From Opitutales bacterium (GTDB taxonomy: Bacteria > Verrucomicrobiota > Verrucomicrobiia > Opitutales > Oceanipulchritudinaceae): a DNA stretch of 5,876 nucleotides. Where the stretch lies: the NCBI GenBank assembly GCA_007123395.1, contig SKLD01000162.1, positions 1 through 5,876 of the forward strand, read 5' to 3'. A model generated the notes under the pieces. The model saw nothing but the letters and a program-made list of their open reading frames with translations. It searched no databases and had not been told where the DNA came from. Positions 4,304-5,876 of the stretch are shown here, piece after piece; within the stretch, counting starts at the first letter, position 1, and the number at the start of each line of letters is the position of its first letter. The translations under genes were made by a program, and so were the position numbers.

Positions 4304-5876
4304 ATGAAATCGCTTTCACGTCTTCATTTTCTTTGGATCGCGGGTCTGTTGTTTGCCGTGACTTGTGTAATCGGCGAAGGCGGGCCGCCGCAGGACGCTT
4401 TGTTGGTGGATGTCGAGGAGGGCGTACACCGCGTGCGCCTTGAAATGCTCGACGAGGCGACGGGCCGGTGGACGGTGCTTTCCGTCGCCTACGTGGACGG
4501 ATCCGGGGGAACGGTGAAATTCCGTGTGCCGGGGGATGTGCCGCTGGAGCGCTTCCGCTTGATGACACACACTGCGCCCGCGCCGCTGAGCGCGCTCCGT
4601 GTGGCGCGGCACAGCTTTGTCGACTGGGGCACGGAAGCGGATTATGTTCCGATGGTGTCGCTCGGCGGCATCGAGTCGCCCGACGCAGGCGGACGGGACG
4701 GCGCTCCGCACGAAGGCAGCGAGACCACCGTGGAGGAGCCCGACATCTGGCGATTGGTGGGCAGCCGTTTGTATTTCTTCAACCAGATGCGGGGTTTGCA
4801 GGTCTTCGATCTGAGTGATCCGGCCGATCCGGTGATGACCGGGAGCCTGAGCCTGCCGTTCGCGGGTGAACAAATGTTCGTCCTCGACTCCGGGCATGTG
4901 CTCCTGCTCGCGTCGCGGGCACGGGGCTGGGAGAGCGACACGGACATCCATGTCGTGGAAACGCCGGAGGCGGGCGACCCCGTTATCGTGCGTACTGTCA
5001 CGGTGCGCGGAATGGTGCGCGAAACACGCCTCGTCGGTCGCCGTCTCATGCTTTCCAACATGTTTTACGGCGAAGAGGAGCTTGGCGGTCCATGGGATGA
5101 TCCCGACCGTCCGGCGGACTTCATCTACACGCCGCATGTCCTGCTCGCGGAGATCGATTTCAGCGATCCGGAGGCACCGGTCGAGGCGGGCAGGCGGGTC
5201 TATCCCGGCTTCGTGCGCGCCGTTATGTCGACGCCGGAACACTTTGTCCTCGCCCACGCCCCGGGCGCGACCTTTTGGGGTTTGCCGGACCGCGTGACGG
5301 TCTTTGCCCTCAACGATCCGGAGGAGGTTTTGCGGCCCGTTGCCGCGCTGACGGTAGCGGGGCGGGTGCAGGACAAATTCAAGCTCAACCTCAACGGCGA
5401 TATCCTCACCACCATTTCGCACGAGTCGCCGTGGGGTAGTGGTTCGGGTGCGATGCGCACGCGGTTGGAGACTTGGCGACTCGACGCCGTCGCGGCGCGG
5501 GGCGAGGCGGCAGTGGACTCCGATGATGCCGGTATTTTCCCGCGCCCGCCGCCGGAGGACCCGGAGGACCCCGGTCCGGTGCGGCCGTTCCCGGAGGACG
5601 AGGGCGCACGGCGTCTGGGCGACTTGATCCTCGGCGAAGGTGAATCGCTTTTCGCGACGCGCTTTGACGGCGACCGCGCCTATGTCGTGACCTTTTTTCA
5701 GATTGATCCGCTGTATGTCGTCGATCTTTCGGACCCCGCCCGTCCCCGCGTGACGGGTGAACTCGAAATCCCCGGATTCAGCACCTATCTGGAGCCGATG
5801 GGCGACCGGATGCTGGCTGTGGGGGTGGAGGACCGCAGGGTCACCGCCATGCTCTTCGACGTCGGCGATCCGTCGC
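4304..5876 (+). CDS. Secreted beta-propeller protein, PF09826/COG4880 type (partial, runs off the right edge)
   Basis: The frame is open for 524 codons with no stop before the edge. Residues 1-25 form a signal peptide: basic MKSLSR, then a hydrophobic core to about 24. Cys21 in FAVTC is a poor lipobox because Thr sits at -1. Residues 30-140 are a small N-terminal domain without a known motif. From VEEPDIWRLVGSRLYFFN (143-160) the protein matches the start of the beta-propeller family. Blade-like strands repeat a [VLI]-D-[LF]-SDP-x-x-P pattern at 167 (VFDLSDPADP), 283 (EIDFSDPEAP) and 472 (VVDLSDPARP), with LFDVGDPS at 517. DPLYVVDLSDP followed by IPGFSTYLEP is the most family-specific part. 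A Pro/Asp/Glu-rich linker (412-440) splits the propeller. These are exported or cell-surface proteins of unknown function. The missing end should hold the remaining blades. Confidence 0.85.
   Translation, partial: MKSLSRLHFLWIAGLLFAVTCVIGEGGPPQDALLVDVEEGVHRVRLEMLDEATGRWTVLSVAYVDGSGGTVKFRVPGDVPLERFRLMTHTAPAPLSALRVARHSFVDWGTEADYVPMVSLGGIESPDAGGRDGAPHEGSETTVEEPDIWRLVGSRLYFFNQMRGLQVFDLSDPADPVMTGSLSLPFAGEQMFVLDSGHVLLLASRARGWESDTDIHVVETPEAGDPVIVRTVTVRGMVRETRLVGRRLMLSNMFYGEEELGGPWDDPDRPADFIYTPHVLLAEIDFSDPEAPVEAGRRVYPGFVRAVMSTPEHFVLAHAPGATFWGLPDRVTVFALNDPEEVLRPVAALTVAGRVQDKFKLNLNGDILTTISHESPWGSGSGAMRTRLETWRLDAVAARGEAAVDSDDAGIFPRPPPEDPEDPGPVRPFPEDEGARRLGDLILGEGESLFATRFDGDRAYVVTFFQIDPLYVVDLSDPARPRVTGELEIPGFSTYLEPMGDRMLAVGVEDRRVTAMLFDVGDPS

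Noticed and set aside
4316..5422. Minus-strand frame of 368 residues
   Set aside because: It is antisense to the beta-propeller gene, which has a signal peptide, a ribosome site and family motifs. The reverse frame has none of these.

Overview
The window is GC-rich DNA carrying one leftward and one rightward transcription block that diverge from about 568-698. It most resembles a free-living bacterium of the Verrucomicrobiota (PVC group, perhaps Opitutales). This rests on the wording of the secreted beta-propeller protein at the right end and on the decayed 'acctcgaagcc' repeats between genes. It is a family-level impression and no database was searched.

Leftward (minus) strand: a complete tRNA-Asp(GTC) with encoded CCA lies at 567-491 and is followed at once by a textbook Rho-independent terminator at 479-447. 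About 360 bases without a convincing gene come next, holding imperfect short repeats. At 77 a new minus-strand reading frame opens behind a perfect GGAGG and runs off the left edge. Its product is not recognisable from the 25 visible residues.

Rightward (plus) strand: 699-1400 encodes a compact XPF/ERCC4-type structure-specific nuclease with a tandem helix-hairpin-helix tail, in the short layout best known from crenarchaeal XPF. After a 192-base gap comes a two-gene ABC exporter operon of the NatA/NatB type. The ATPase (1593-2567) and the six-helix permease (2564-3880) overlap by four bases (ATGA). Directly behind the permease stop, and in the same frame, is the C-terminal half of a PadR-like regulator with no N-terminal DNA-binding half. 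A GTGA junction then leads to a 43-codon membrane-protein N-terminus that resembles the start of a FetB/UPF0014 permease. I read these two pieces as the debris of a second operon whose front and back were deleted, although a small intact membrane protein is possible.

The right end (4304 to the edge) is a large secreted protein, 524 codons visible and no stop reached. It has a signal peptide and a C-terminal beta-propeller of the PF09826 (COG4880) type.

The genes do not form one obvious pathway. They are a DNA-repair nuclease, an exporter and a secreted propeller protein, with an eroded junction between the last two. I found no CRISPR array, insertion sequence, phage gene or clear new defence system. 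The most notable points are the bacterial stand-alone XPF nuclease and the fused-looking PadR/membrane-protein remnant behind the ABC operon.
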